64,000 nucleotides of DNA from Adiantum capillus-veneris (GCA_014529385.2 CM043946.1:34306558-34370557), one strand, 5' to 3'; counted from the first letter of the stretch, positions 41,690-53,267 are shown. Numbers and translations are program-made. The notes: generated by a model from the sequence alone, not told the origin.

Positions 41690-41995
41690 CACCTTGTTTA
41701 TTTCTTGAGGCATTCATGGTTAAATGTGAACGGACAACTTTCTCCACTTTTATTAGCATAACATTAAAAGATCCCTAATGTGTCTTTCCTCATTTATCAT
41801 AGGTCATTCTCACTTTAGGTCACCATTCAGAGTGAGATACTCACCTAGATGTGATGTTTGTGGTCACTTGATGGTTGGTATTGAGGTCCGACCCTTTTGG
41901 GCTCACCCTTTTGGAACCCAAGAGAAGAACCTTGTAAATGTTGAAATTAGCTATCACAACTAGATTTCAAAAGTTGATGGTATCCTTGAAAGAAG
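41690..41995 (+). repeat. Probable LINE 5' UTR head, truncated
   Basis: Stretches such as TGTGTCTTTC-TCATTTATC and the GTTGATGG-ATCCT around 41975 resemble 46760-46935, the start of LINE copy 2 including its ORF1 ATG. After about 41995 the similarity ends. Weak but collinear. Confidence 0.5.
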
Positions 41996-43053
41996 CAATT
42001 GAGGATCAATATATATATTTTTTAACCAATTTTTTCGGGAAAAAGAAAAGCTCTTTGTTGAGGATTATTAAAGGTGCAATGTAAAGCAAGTTGTTACGCT
42101 AAAGGATTTAGTGCACTATGAGTGAAGGTTATTCAATTTTCATTGCTTGGAAAGTGTCCAAAAGAGGCTTAAAAGTCTTGTGAATGAAAGATATTATGGT
42201 CTTTTAAATGCTATTTTTAAAAGTTTTATTCATCTTTTTTGGATTAAAAAGTGTATTCATAGGAGTTTGATCCCATGATGTAAAGTATTGACAAAAGGTC
42301 CTTTGATTTAAGGATTTCATGAAAATTTATTTCATTGATTTGTTTTATTTTTATTTTTATTTATTAATATTATCTTTTTTTATGAAAAATGATAGAATAT
42401 TTTTTATTTTAATTATTTTATTTCATTATTTTTATTTTACTTTTTTCTCATTTTATTTTGTTTTAAAATATTAATGTGCAATGTGAACCTTTCACATTAT
42501 TTAAGTGGAGCCTTTTGTAATATATAAACCATTTGTGATAATATATATGTAATAGATAATATAATTTTATATTAAAATACACTAAAAATTCTATGTAACT
42601 GTAGACACATATTTAAACTTACTCGCCCCTATCTTTCCTTAGCTTAGCAGGCCTTTGCGCCTCCTCACCTTGTGCCATACTCGCAATTGTGAATAGAGAT
42701 TTAACTTTGCAAACAATGTACAATGAATTCTTTGCATGTTTTCGTTTTTATAATATAATTACCGCATTATGTGACATATTTTTATTAAGAGAAAACAAGA
42801 AAGATACATCATTGCCTCCCTATGCAAATTATCCTTGTCATGGATACATACGGACTACACTAAACTAGCTTAAATTATAGAGAGCCAACAATCCTCACAA
42901 CCATATACCTAATCGACCACTAGAAGAGTCACTATGTCTTTCCTAAGTTTCTTCCCCACTATATGGCATGTATTGAGCATATAATGCCTTCTTTTTGTTT
43001 AAATTGCTAACAACTAATACTTACACTCTCTCTTTTTTTTTTTTTTTTTGGTT

Positions 43054-43088
<35 letters not shown>

Positions 43089-43312
43089 AAACCCACAACG
43101 TGTTTCCCGGATTTAATTAGGTAGTATACACTTATTAGTTTCTAAGGGTGGGCCTCGCTAAAGGATTTGTAAGCATAAAAAGATTGATTTAAAGATCAAT
43201 CAATACATAATTTTAAAATAGTGCAATCATTCTCTTTTGTGTTGAAAAAGGTAAGCATTGAATTGTCTTAATGGGCTAATGGCATATGATGGGAGAGTAC
43301 TCGCATGTGGCC
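41996..43312. other. AT-rich stretch without recognisable gene
   Basis: Strongly AT-rich, with T-rich low-complexity sequence around 42330-42480. I see no coding region. It ends in a T17 run (43033-43049) followed by a G31 run (43056-43086). Confidence 0.6.
43056..43086 (+). repeat. Poly-G tract of 31
   Basis: Thirty-one consecutive G after a T-rich tract. First of four such tracts in 16 kb. Confidence 0.95.
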
Positions 43313-43536
43313 CCAAAGTAAACGAGATGATGAGATAGTGTGTATGGCCCCCTTCTTAATGTCTCCCTTAAAACTAAGTAAATACAATGAGACTTTGCAT
43401 CTGGCCCTACTCAACCACCTGAATCCAAAGTAAAGGAGATGGTGAGATAGTGTGTAGCGCCCCCTACTTAACGTCTCTCTTAAAACTAAGTAAATACAAT
43501 GAGACTTTGCATCTGGCCCTATTCAACCACCTGAAT
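43313..43536 (+). repeat. Tandem duplication, period 112 bp
   Basis: CCAAAGTAAACGAGATG at 43313 recurs, slightly changed, at 43425, and the following bases match through CCACCTGAATCCAA. Two copies, a few substitutions. Confidence 0.88.
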
Positions 43537-44008
43537 CCAATGGTCCATATTTTTTTCAAAGTGTGCAGAGTCTCCCGAGGCCTTGTGTGGGCCAAAAACA
43601 TCTATGAATCTTCACTACCAATCCAAAGTTCTCCTTTTATAGAAATATACAAACAAGGTGAAGGCTCGCTTGAAAGGGACGTCAAACAACGTAAGGTTGT
43701 GAAATGAAGCAAGTGGAAAAGGACCCATTGACAAATTATAAACACTAGTATGTGACCCGCATGTTGCTGCGGCAAAAGAAACATTGCTTCTATTGTCATA
43801 GAGTTATCTTCTCTTCCTACATGTAAAGTCTATTGCATTTCTAAAAGTGATGAATGACACAATCTCTTGAAAGATTGTAGAAAACATGAATATATGTAAG
43901 ATGTTGCAAAGCATTCTTTGATATGAAACTGGAAAGTTTCTTATAGACACTATTTTTCATGAGGTGCTAGCCCTTGTTCAATAAATTTAAGAGTTCTCTA
44001 CCTTTGTT

Positions 44009-44041
<33 letters not shown>
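44009..44041 (+). repeat. (GA)n microsatellite
   Basis: About 16 GA units, directly followed by a cluster of ACGT-centred palindromes. Confidence 0.95.
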
Positions 44042-44045
<4 letters not shown>

Positions 44046-44052
44046 GGATTTC

Positions 44053-44139
44053 ATTAACGTAATCACGATCATATGATTACGTTAATAACTCCAGTATTTA
44101 CACAAGAAAATCACGTGATCACGTTAATTGTTAACGTGA
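44053..44139. repeat. Cluster of ACGT-containing inverted repeats
   Basis: Three inverted repeats in 87 bases: arms 44053-44064 and 44075-44086 (12 bp, loop 10); the 10-bp palindrome ATCACGTGAT at 44110-44119, holding a CACGTG G-box core; arms 44119-44127 and 44131-44139 (9 bp, loop 3). All arms are exact. Confidence 0.85.
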
Positions 44140-44149
44140 CTTTGATTAT

Positions 44150-45785
44150 GACTTGCAAAAACTACTCATTTTGGACCTTTAGACTTAGATTAGGTTGTTT
44201 GAGGGGTTGATAGATTAGACTATGCTAGAGTCTGATAATTGATGCACTTTTTATAAAAAAAACACAAAAAAACTAGTCTTGGCTTTCCACTATCTTTTGG
44301 GTATTGTGATAAGGAGTAGGGTAAGCAAGAATCAAAAAAAGTTTTTGATCTATTCTCCCTCCTTTGATTTAACATCAATCGGGTTTCTAGTGGAAAATTT
44401 TAGAGTTTTATGGTAGGAGACTCATAAGGTGAGTTCAAATCTTCAAACGTATCATTTTTTGTCATCATTGATCTTGGAAAGGCTATAGCAACCTACGCGT
44501 AAGTCAAAAATCAACTTTCAAGAAATTTTTCAAAGTTTGGAAAAAAATGGGCTTATTATCTTCCCGGTGATAGATGCATGTTAAAAGTGAGTTTTATTGG
44601 CCAAAAGTACTTGCATTAGGCTGTATCAGACCTGAGTGCCATCAAATTCCCAAAGAAGTGCAGATTTTGTCTTGTAGATAATAAGCACTTTTTTCTCAGA
44701 CCTGAAACTAAACTTTTTCAACATGGAAATCTTGTTTGGGTGATATGCTAACACCTTTGTGAAGGCACAAGAGATTATAATTCCATTTGGAGGAAAAAAT
44801 TGGGCCAAACAACCTTCTCTTTGAATAGAGAGACAAATGAGTCTAAGAACACTTGATAGTAAAAATAACTTGATCAAAATTTTGGAAAGGTCTTTAAGCA
44901 CATTGTTACAACTGTGGGAAGTGAAAAAGTGGGAAAGAGTTGCAAAAATTAGCTCCTATATATTAAGTGCCCGTATTATCTAAGGGCTTAAAAAAGAATT
45001 ATTTGGACCATTTTTCAACTCCAGAGTTATTAGCATAGTGGAAGGAGGCTCTGATTCAATTTTGATAGCATTTGGCTTTGTACGTTACACTAGATAGTCT
45101 CAGAAACCATTAGAACCAAACTTTAGACACAAAATTTGGCCTAGAATCCTCAAAATTGAACTAGACTTCATGAAACTTGATTTGTGGCTTGATTAGGGTG
45201 TGGACATTCAACACATGCCAGGTAAGTTAACACATTCCTTCATTTTGATCCTAGAGATAATAAGCGCGCTTAATATCTCCTACCCCAAGTTTTTTCAAAA
45301 GGCGATTGGGTCTAGGGTAGCATTAGAGTACTTGGAAGAAGTTCAAGTAATGTGGACTCATTTGACTTACATGACCACTTGATTTTCAATATAAACTACA
45401 AGATATTGAAACTCTTGGGGAAGTAAACCAAATTGCCCAAAAATGGATCTAATCTCATTCAAGGCTTATTGGATACATTCTTGACTAGTTGTAGCGGGAA
45501 AAGTGTGTTGTGATCTCTCTACAGTGGGTGCTTCTCAATGCAATATTCTAGAAACCTTACTCCAACAAAAAATAACCTCACACTAAATGGAACAATGACT
45601 CAAAGCACAACACACTCATAACTCCGTGGAAATCACCAAACTCAAAGACAACAAAAGAAGACATCCACCATACATGTCAAGAATAATTCTTAACCCAGAC
45701 ATAATTTTAAGATCAAACTCCCTCCACTTATTATGATAACCCAATAGAATAGGGGCAAGAAGAGGGGAAGAAGGCTAGATAGAAG
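44150..45785. other. Stretch without recognisable gene
   Basis: No coding region, repeat or element end recognised on either strand. Open frames here are at most about 90 codons and unlike known proteins. Confidence 0.5.
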
Positions 45786-45789
45786 AGGG

Positions 45790-46005
45790 GAAGGAGGCTA
45801 GATATCGCTAAAGGGTGAGAGGGGGTGGGTACGGGCAAGCTAGGGGGTGGGCAGGGATGAGTGGTGAGGTGTGGGTGGGTAGGGGCAAGCTAGGGGTGGG
45901 TAGGGGTGAGGGATGAGAGGGGTGGGTAGGTGGTGAGAGGCAAGGGGAGGGGTGGGCCGGGACAAGGGGAGGGGTGTGTAGGGGCAAGCTAGGGGGTGCG
46001 TAGGG

Positions 46006-46036
<31 letters not shown>
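45790..46036 (+). repeat. G-rich minisatellite ending in a G28 tract
   Basis: Degenerate units containing GGGGCAAGCTAGGGG recur at about 45831, 45889 and 45981, amid GGGTGGGTAGG runs, and end in 28 G at 46009-46036. It has strong quadruplex potential. The proline-rich frame on the complementary strand is a composition artefact. Confidence 0.85.
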
Positions 46037-46241
46037 AGAGAGCTACTAGGGGATGGGGAAGGTACTTCACAGAAGGCACATAGAGCATTTGGAGAAGAAA
46101 GCTGAAGCTTTCCTACTTCAGGTTTTGAAAGAAACCTGCCTTTTGTGGTATGTCAATTCCAGATGAGAGGATCAGATACTCGTACACTCATTGGTTTTCC
46201 CAGAAGTTTGACAAACTAATCTCCTACAAAATCATCAGCAT

Positions 46242-46461
46242 ACCTCAATCTTAAAATCAATATCATTCTGTTGTAACCCACCTTAGGAATCTTGGTGAAG
46301 GGTAGTCATTAGACACAGAGGATAAATTTGGCTTGGTCGGAGAGTCAGCAGACCTCAATCTTAAAATCAATATCATTCTGTTGTAACCCACCCTTAGGAA
46401 TCTTGGTGAAGGGTAGTTCACTAGACACAAAGGAGAAATTTGTCTTAGTCAGAGAGTCAGT
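46242..46461 (+). repeat. Tandem duplication, period 110 bp
   Basis: ACCTCAATCTTAAAATCAATATC at 46242 recurs at 46352, and the rest of the unit repeats with small indels. Confidence 0.88.
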
Positions 46462-46916
46462 AGACACAGATGGGACTGAGGTTGAGGTGTGTGTGAGATC
46501 ATGTAGATCCTCTACACTAGTTGTTGGCTCAGGTGGCTCATTGGGCTCAGTTATTGTAGAAAATATTGAAGAGGGCAAAGGTTGAATAGAGACTCCATAA
46601 CAAGGCATACTCTTGGTCTTGTTGACGAGGGGGTGACGAGGACAATGGAGAGGTGGTAGCAGAGTGGATGTTTCATTTGCAACCACCTGGAAATTCACCT
46701 CTATCTTTTAAATTAACATATAAATATAGATAGAGATTTCAATGGTCATGCACAAAGACAAAATTCCATAGTGTGTCTTTCATCATTTATCCTTGGTATT
46801 TCCCACTTTAGGCCACCTGAAACAACAATATACAAAATGGGTAGGCACTAGAGAAATTGAGGTTGTTTACTTTTTCACACAATGACAAACTTGCTAGCAC
46901 ATCCAATTAAGGTTGA

Positions 46917-47051
46917 TGGCATCCTCTCAAGGAACAAATCAAGGAGAAGGAGGGAGCTCTAATGAAAATGTAGTGCCCAAACCAGGCAAGGTGGTCACTC
47001 ATGAACTCGCCTCCAAGGACCACTCCAATGGTAAGCCTAGCCTAGATGCGA
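46917..47051 (+). pseudogene. LINE copy 2 ORF1, first part, split by element D
   Basis: ATG at 46917 opens a frame (MASSQGTNQGEGG start) that reaches the D insertion site. Setting D and one TGCGA aside, the same frame runs on from 52892 for about 15 codons to a TGA, and in the same frame with stops beyond. It lies upstream of the endonuclease region, as LINE ORF1 does. The ORF1 identity is inferred from position; no RNA-binding motif was recognised. Confidence 0.55.
47047..47051. repeat. Target-site duplication of element D, left (TGCGA)
   Basis: TGCGA flanks both ends of the element (also 52887-52891), a 5-bp duplication typical of Ty3/gypsy. Confidence 0.92.
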
Positions 47052-47225
47052 TGTAAGAACTAGGGTAATTGAACCTGGGATCCTCCTCCCTACCGCCCCT
47101 TATATAGGCTAGCTCCTAGCACTTGCCCTAAGCGGATCCCCAGTCCGCACTGGTCCAGCCGGCCCTTGGCCTAGGTCCCTGACCCCCTAGGTTGGGCCTT
47201 GCCCCGTAGGACCCTTCTCCTGACA
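47052..47225 (-). repeat. Element D 3' LTR (minus strand)
   Basis: Reads TGTAAGAAC...CTGACA on the plus strand. It carries TATATAAGG on the minus strand near 47100-47108. Pairs with 52713-52886. Confidence 0.92.
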
Positions 47226-47238
47226 TTACTCCCCCCTT
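47226..47238 (-). promoter_or_regulatory. Polypurine tract of element D
   Basis: The minus strand reads AAGGGGGGAG shortly before the TG of the 3' LTR. This sets the element orientation together with the primer-binding site at the other end. Confidence 0.75.
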
Positions 47239-47420
47239 AAGGAAGAGTTTCCGTCCTCGAAAACACAAGTAGTAATATCTTCTTAAGAATAGTGATGTTC
47301 TCTTTATTGACGTCCCATAATTGAGCCAGTTGTCTGTATGACCGATAATTGGTGCAGCGAGGAGGTTCAATGAAACCAAGAACAACATCTTGATTTTCAA
47401 CATTGTTGTCCGTTTGCAAC

Positions 47421-47564
47421 CACTTGGGTCTAAATGGTAACTCCATTTATGACTCACTTGAGTGCTGTAAAGGAGTAACCACAACTAAGAGTCACTTGTG
47501 TCTAAATGGTATCTCCATTTATAATTCACTTGAGTACTGTAAAGGAGTAACCACAACTAAGAGT
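47421..47564 (-). repeat. Tandem duplication, period 72 bp, inside element D
   Basis: CACTTGGGTCTAAATGG at 47421 recurs as CACTTGTGTCTAAATGG at 47493, with the rest of the unit matching to the end of AACTAAGAGT. It lies near the end of the integrase remnant. Confidence 0.88.
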
Positions 47565-47738
47565 TTTCCACATGCATAACCAGTTTTCAGATCTTCTGAG
47601 GGTACTGGAATAATGCAAGGAAACCTTGGCGTAACTTTCCATGTAGTTGTGAGCTAGATTTCCTACTCGCCTGAGTATCTTGAAAAGTCCGTAGATAGGG
47701 AGTGTCCTCATGTTAGAATTTTGAATAGTTTGGAACAC
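47526..47738 (-). pseudogene. Element D integrase C-terminal remnant
   Basis: A minus-strand frame with GLFKILRRVGNLAHNY followed by SLHYSSTLR resembles the integrase C-terminal pattern (GPFxVLxRVGNVAYxL, then HxVFHVSxLR). It lies on the 3' side of the protease trace, as expected. Upstream catalytic parts are not seen. Confidence 0.55.
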
Positions 47739-48590
47739 AAAGAACTACATGTTCATCCCTAATGAAGGTTACTTGCCAACATACTTTGTCAGCACGCCTG
47801 GTAAGTCCTTGACGTATGAAAGTATTGACACAATATCCAACCCCACCACAAGAGGTGTTCAATGTCGAAAATCGTACTTAAGCAAATTCTAGAATAGGGA
47901 GAAAATCATCTATTCAGAAATGCATTGTGCTAACGTATTCTCTTAGCAGATCCTTTAGCACAAGATTACTCTTTGTAATCTACATATCCCCTTGGATAAC
48001 TGATAGTACTGAGGTGTGTTTTCCGCATGGTTTACAGACAGTCGTCCCAGATGACTGGTAAACGGAGAATCACAGTAGTGTACAACCATCGTGGTTAACT
48101 TGAGAAAATCTACAAATGCCCAAACTGAGCCATGACCCCATGACCTCTATTGGTGATTAGTAGACCAAAAAGTTATCTCATAGAGATAGTGCACATAGAG
48201 TGAAAAATGCTTCATAAGCAACAGACTTTGGAATATGCATGCCGTTCCAAATCAGCCTTTGCTAAACACTAGGACCCATAGCACCTAGTGTGCATGCATT
48301 TAGCAAAAACTAGCCCGAAACTGTATATCCATAATGATCCTTGCCAATACTTGTGGCAAATGTGATGCGCCTAGCACGCATTAAAAGGAATGTAAATAGT
48401 TCTGAAAAGAAACTAAATACTTTCAGTTGCAATCTTTTGCAAGCCTTGCCGAAACGTCTGAATCACAATAGAAGATGAAACACTGATCACTTCTAGGTAC
48501 AAACAATGAAACTTTTTCATTAAAAACAATTTATGGCCTTGCTATATGTATAAACAACCATCTATAATGTTGTTTAGCAGTACCTGTACC

Positions 48591-48800
48591 TTAACAAGTC
48601 ATTCTAAGTATCCGACAATTTCTGGCCATGAAATTGCTCCTGATACGTTGTGCTAAAAATGGTCTAGAAAATAGATGTGACCAGCACCTAGGGACTTTGT
48701 CGTGACACATAATTGAAATAACGGCGCCAGTGTCAATCCAGAGACTCATATTCTCCACATGTAGAATATGTCTCATGTAAGGATATGTAAAAAAGAACAT
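48591..48800 (-). pseudogene. Element D protease-like remnant
   Basis: A minus-strand frame contains LWIDTGAVISIM, matching the aspartic-protease active-site signature DTGA with hydrophobic flanks. About 70 codons remain open. The order relative to the integrase trace fits gypsy pol. Confidence 0.55.
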
Positions 48801-50878
48801 CCTTCAAGTACAAAATGTACTTGTGTGTGGAGGTAACCGTAATACTCTATGACAAGAGTGAGAGGGACCCTCATTATCTTGCTCCACACTAGCTAAACCG
48901 AACTCCTTGAGTTCCGAGACCATGTTGTATCCCATGTGACACATGTGCCAAATTGAACCCTACAAGTAGGTTCGTAACAGCATAAGGCAGAAAGATAGAT
49001 TGGACACTTGGCCCAAAATACGTTGTGCCGACATGCCCTTGGCATGGCTCTGTGACATTCAAGAGTACTTAAACATCTTGAAAAACCAAGCAAAGCATAC
49101 TAAACATGGAATAACACCAAATCAATAGATGCGTACCTGGAGATTTGAACGTAATGTACACTTACCTGTATTCAAATAGAGAGGAGCACGTCCCCTACCT
49201 GAAAAAAACAAACAACATTGCACTGGAAACCCTGGTTGTTGCATGTGCAATCAAAGCCCTTGGATTAGAATCTACGTAGTCAAACCCCGTGGTAAGACTA
49301 TTTGTAGAAACTGCTCAACTAGCAGATCACGATAACTAACATAGTCAACCGTGTACAAAATGATTGGCATCAACTGGAAAAGTGCCTCCGTCCGCTACCG
49401 CGTGTGGTAGATTGCGGAATTCTTTCCTTGAAAGTATAACTGGGAGAGATCAACTGTGATCCTCAATGCAGATCAAGCTGTGATCCTTAATGTTTATGGG
49501 GTGATGTAACAATCACCCGCCGGGTCTTACCCCAAAAAAGTATGTCCATAGACACGCCGTAGTGCTATAGTTAGAGCAAGAAATCCACAGAAGTCAAATG
49601 TCTAGCGCGTATTAATAGCCATGATGTCTCAACTATGTGTTGCCTCTAGACTCCATGGTATAGATCAGCTGATGTAAGTGCAAGAGTATCAAAAACTCAA
49701 CTTGAGCATCGCACTAGAAACATATAGTGCAAAAATGACACCCTAAACATCCGTAATGACAAGACTCTTGCTTGTCCATTAACGTCGATGTGTACTTCCT
49801 TGGGTATATCTTGAAAACAATCACCCAAAGAATGCCAATAGTTGGGTCTTACCCTTCTCCTGACATCCGCTCTTAGCCTGTTTGGCTCACAACCCTTATG
49901 CAAAATAGTGTTCAATCGACAAACCGATGAAGACTAATTTGAATAGCATCTTAGCCACGTGCTAACTGTGAGTTAGAGCACCTTGGCTCAAGCTGACTCA
50001 CGAGCAGAATATGTAGCAAAAGCTTCTTAGAAGAGTTTCGTTATTCTTGAAAGAAAGAAGAAAAGAAGAGCATGCTGGATTGAGGAACTTTCCTTAAATT
50101 TGTAGAGTGTGTGCCCAGAATGTGTGCTCTTAGACATCTTATGCCTGAATTGCAGCTTATCCTATAAGCATTCCACAATCTGTCTGTATGAAGCTCTCAT
50201 CGAGAGAGGCAATAGAAAACACAAGTTGAATCTTGACCATCTACCGTGTAGGGTCGTGACTGTATGGGGATGACTTGAAATGGCACCTTGCCGGTGAATC
50301 TAGATGAAATTGTAGGTTCTTTTTAGTATTGTTGAGTGTTGTAGCAACCAACAATCCATCCATACTCTGTCCTTGACAGAGCTGCGAGTGTGTTAGCGGA
50401 AGCGTAATGCATGAAGCGGCAGAATTGAATTCACGTCACTAGCTGAGAACCAAAACTGTAAGTATTTTGCACAATTGAAACTGGTAGGGATTCTGCGAGC
50501 TGAGATCCCCTATTTTGCCAGTTCCTTGAAGCCGTGCTTCCTATAAAATTTCCAAAGCACTTTGCTTTGCACAATGACAGTAATTGCCAAGTAAAGTGAA
50601 AACAAAAAAACTTAAACTTGGCTAACCTGGTCGTTGCTGCTGCAACCAATTGTCATGAAATTTGGAAGGAAAAACTCATTCCAAAATGGCTTATAGCCGT
50701 ATCTGCACAAACGCCGTCGTATATCCTATACACCCACCTGGTACATAATGAAATAACCTGCAATATGAATTAACCTGCAAACACATTGCCTATGTCTTTG
50801 CAATTTTGTATGCTCATGGCATATGCCAAACACGCGAAGTCGCCACATACCCAAGCTTCACACATGAACCAACTCTCC

Positions 50879-50964
50879 AAAATAAGGATTAAGAGACATA
50901 GCGCCTAGCCTAGTCTCATCCAACATAAGGAGTAAGAGACATAAAACCGAGCCTAGTCTCACAT
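50879..50964. repeat. Tandem duplication, period 43 bp, in element D
   Basis: AAGAGACATA...CCTAGTCTCA at 50891 recurs at 50934 with several changes. Located in the non-coding interior of D. Confidence 0.75.
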
Positions 50965-52191
50965 TGGACAAGCCTTATTTGTCTAACCTTACTCATGCCC
51001 TTCACAAGTAGGTAGCACAATCTAGTGTCCTTGCATCATACATGCCATCACCATGCCATGTATGTGACACATGCTTTGACGCCTTGCATACCTCAGGCTC
51101 TGCTTGATAACTGCCTTTGAGACATGCGTGTATGCTCTGCACACCTTCATGATCTCCTAGGCATGCTTACTGCCGCTGACGCAAACATGGTGCCTTCTAG
51201 GCACACTTTTTCTGCCTCCGAGACATAGGGGTTACCTCAAGGATGGCCCTATCATCGGTTATGCATAAGGGTACCTCTTAGGCTTACCCTAGTGCGTCCC
51301 AAGCATAAGGGTTACAACTTGCCTCAAGCAAGTCAACAACATGCTCTACAGATATGACACATGCATTGATCAAGTAGACGAGAGTATATGCAACTACTAA
51401 GGACATCCCTGCATCATGCTACCAAAGCCATACCCTCCACAAGCACACATGGTTATGCCCCCTCCGCAAGAGCCATGTCCATGTCGTACATGTAGGGTAG
51501 AAGCTGTGACACACATGCAGTGTATTCCGAAGTAATTTGACACACACATCCATCTTCTACGACTCAACCAAGTGTTCTATCGTAAGCATACCATATCAAG
51601 CATACAAGGTCGTATGCCTTCTCTAGGGGCATTCCTTGTCATGCATGATATCAAAACATCTAATGTACATTGTACTTGCAGTCTTGTGCAAAGTTTGTGT
51701 ACCCCAAGCAACACATAACTGTCTCTACGACTACTCAAGCATAACTGCTTGTGTCAAATGCATACGTGAAAGAAGAAAACATAACTTGAAAAAGTTACCT
51801 TGGCTTCTAGTCCCTCAGCTTCGGGTTTCCTCCAGCAATCAAGCATGTCGGAGCGTGTGCATATGAGCTGACCCAAGCCTAACCAGACATTTTCCACCTT
51901 TGGATGCTGCCATTGCCCCATGCATGCATCTATGCATGGAAATATCCTTGACGTTCCATCTTTGCATGCAACGTCTCGGCATGTGAACTCGTCCCACAAT
52001 ACAAACAGTCCGCTCGAAGAGCCTATGACGCCTCCCGGCCCCGTTCCTTAATCCTGCAAGTCCTCAAATGCTTGCCTCTCGATTGTACTCGACAGCTCCT
52101 CGGTCCCGAATCTCCGAGTTGTGGAAAACAAGACGTCAAACTTGGAGGGTGTATGCCCGGGGTGGGCATGCCCCCTTCATTGTTTTAATTT

Positions 52192-52680
52192 TCAAAGGGC
52201 CCCCCCTTGGGCGGCCGCATGTGAAAGAACCAGGAAAAAAAAACTAAAAGCCTGCGTTGCCATGGCGGCTCTGCGCGACAGAGACACCCGCTCACCACAG
52301 GAGCTCGGCATCGAAGTGGGGCTCGGCCCTGTGTTGAAAAGTGCCCATCTCCGCCATGCGCTCCTATCCAGACCATCTGCGGGCTGTTTGGTGGAGATGG
52401 AGCTTTGCTCCCTCCCCGTTGCAAGCGGTCCTTCCCATGCTGCTTGCGTCTCGGCCCAGCCTTCCCCGCCTATCAAGAGGCCGATTCCATTGCCTGCTTG
52501 TCGGGCCTTGCTGACAAGGATTCGGGCCATGCCTTCCTCGCCTGTGAGGCCGTCCTTCCCACGGCCTGAGCGCCCTTGAGAGGCCATGCTGAAGTCGATT
52601 GAGAGAGAGAGAGAGGTTGCCTCCTTCTTCGATTGAGAGAGAGAGAGACCTAAGAGAGAGAACCCTTTCCCCTCCTCCAT
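52192..52680 (-). pseudogene. Element D GC-rich first open frame (about 160 codons, unidentified)
   Basis: The ATG at 52680 (minus strand) is 20 bases from the primer-binding site and the frame stays open to 52192. The region is markedly GC-rich compared with its surroundings. It occupies the gag/leader position, but I see no capsid motif or zinc knuckle in it. A plus-strand frame (52121-52579) overlaps and is also unrecognised. Coding status uncertain. Confidence 0.3.
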
Positions 52681-52700
52681 GGCTCTCCCCTCCCCCTGCA

Positions 52701-52712
52701 CTCTGATACCAA
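52701..52712 (-). promoter_or_regulatory. Primer-binding site of element D (initiator Met tRNA type)
   Basis: The minus strand reads TTGGTATCAGAG directly after the 5' LTR. TGGTATCAGAG is the well-known plant initiator-methionine tRNA primer sequence. Confidence 0.9.
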
Positions 52713-52886
52713 TGTAAGACCTAGGGTAACTGAACGTGGGATCCTCCTCCCTACCGCCCCTTATATAGGCTAGCTCCTAGCACTTGCCCTAAGCGGATCC
52801 CCAGTTCACACTGGTCCAGCTGGCCCTTGGCCTAGGTCCTTGACCCCCTAGGTTGGGCCTTGCCCCGTAGGACCCTTGTCTTGACA
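52713..52886 (-). repeat. Element D 5' LTR (minus strand)
   Basis: TGTAAGACC...TTGACA on the plus strand, followed by TGCGA. A TATA box reads TATATAAGG on the minus strand near 52760-52768. Confidence 0.92.
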
Positions 52887-52891
52887 TGCGA

Positions 52892-53267
52892 ACAACAGTC
52901 AAGCCACACCAAGAGCGCATTTTTCCGCATTCTCGATGATCAGAACTCTGGTGAAACCTCAACAAAAAAATTCCCTGGTCTCTACTCAAAGGAAGGTGGA
53001 TGAGAGGCGAGAGCAAAACATTGGCGTTTGACAATTTTCACCACAAGGAGAACACCAGATTGTCAAGCACCCCCCATTAAGTTGGGAAACTTCTTTGAGG
53101 CTCTTTAGGCCCAAATTTTGAGGGACTTTTTCACCTCATAGTTGTCTTCTTCCCAACTGACCATGGCTGACGAGGGCAACTTTGGTCACAAGGGTGGTCA
53201 TCAGGTGAAATAGAGGACAATAACAAAAGAGAGATAACTATGAATAGCTTGCCACATGTGGAGAAAT
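52892..53267 (+). pseudogene. LINE copy 2, ORF1 continuation and spacer
   Basis: Follows the D insertion in the ORF1 frame, with stops from about 52940. ATGGCTGACGAGGGC at about 53163 begins another short frame that also meets stops. The endonuclease region starts just after. Confidence 0.45.

Larger units (their letters stand above)
47052..52886 (-). mobile_element. Element D, short-LTR retrotransposon relic on the minus strand (5.8 kb)
   Basis: LTRs of 174 bp at 47052-47225 and 52713-52886 differ by about nine changes and are flanked by TGCGA. On the minus strand the order is 5' LTR (right end), an initiator-Met-type primer-binding site, a GC-rich 5' region, a protease-like motif, an integrase C-terminal remnant, a polypurine tract and the 3' LTR. 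Only about 1 kb separates protease and integrase traces, so RT and RNase H are largely deleted. Probably Ty3/gypsy. It lies in ORF1 of LINE copy 2. Confidence 0.9.

Noticed and set aside
45840-46088. Minus-strand proline-rich frame
   Set aside because: Complement of the G-rich minisatellite; composition artefact.
52121-52579. 152-codon plus-strand frame
   Set aside because: Antisense to element D in a GC-rich stretch where stops are rare. No supporting feature.
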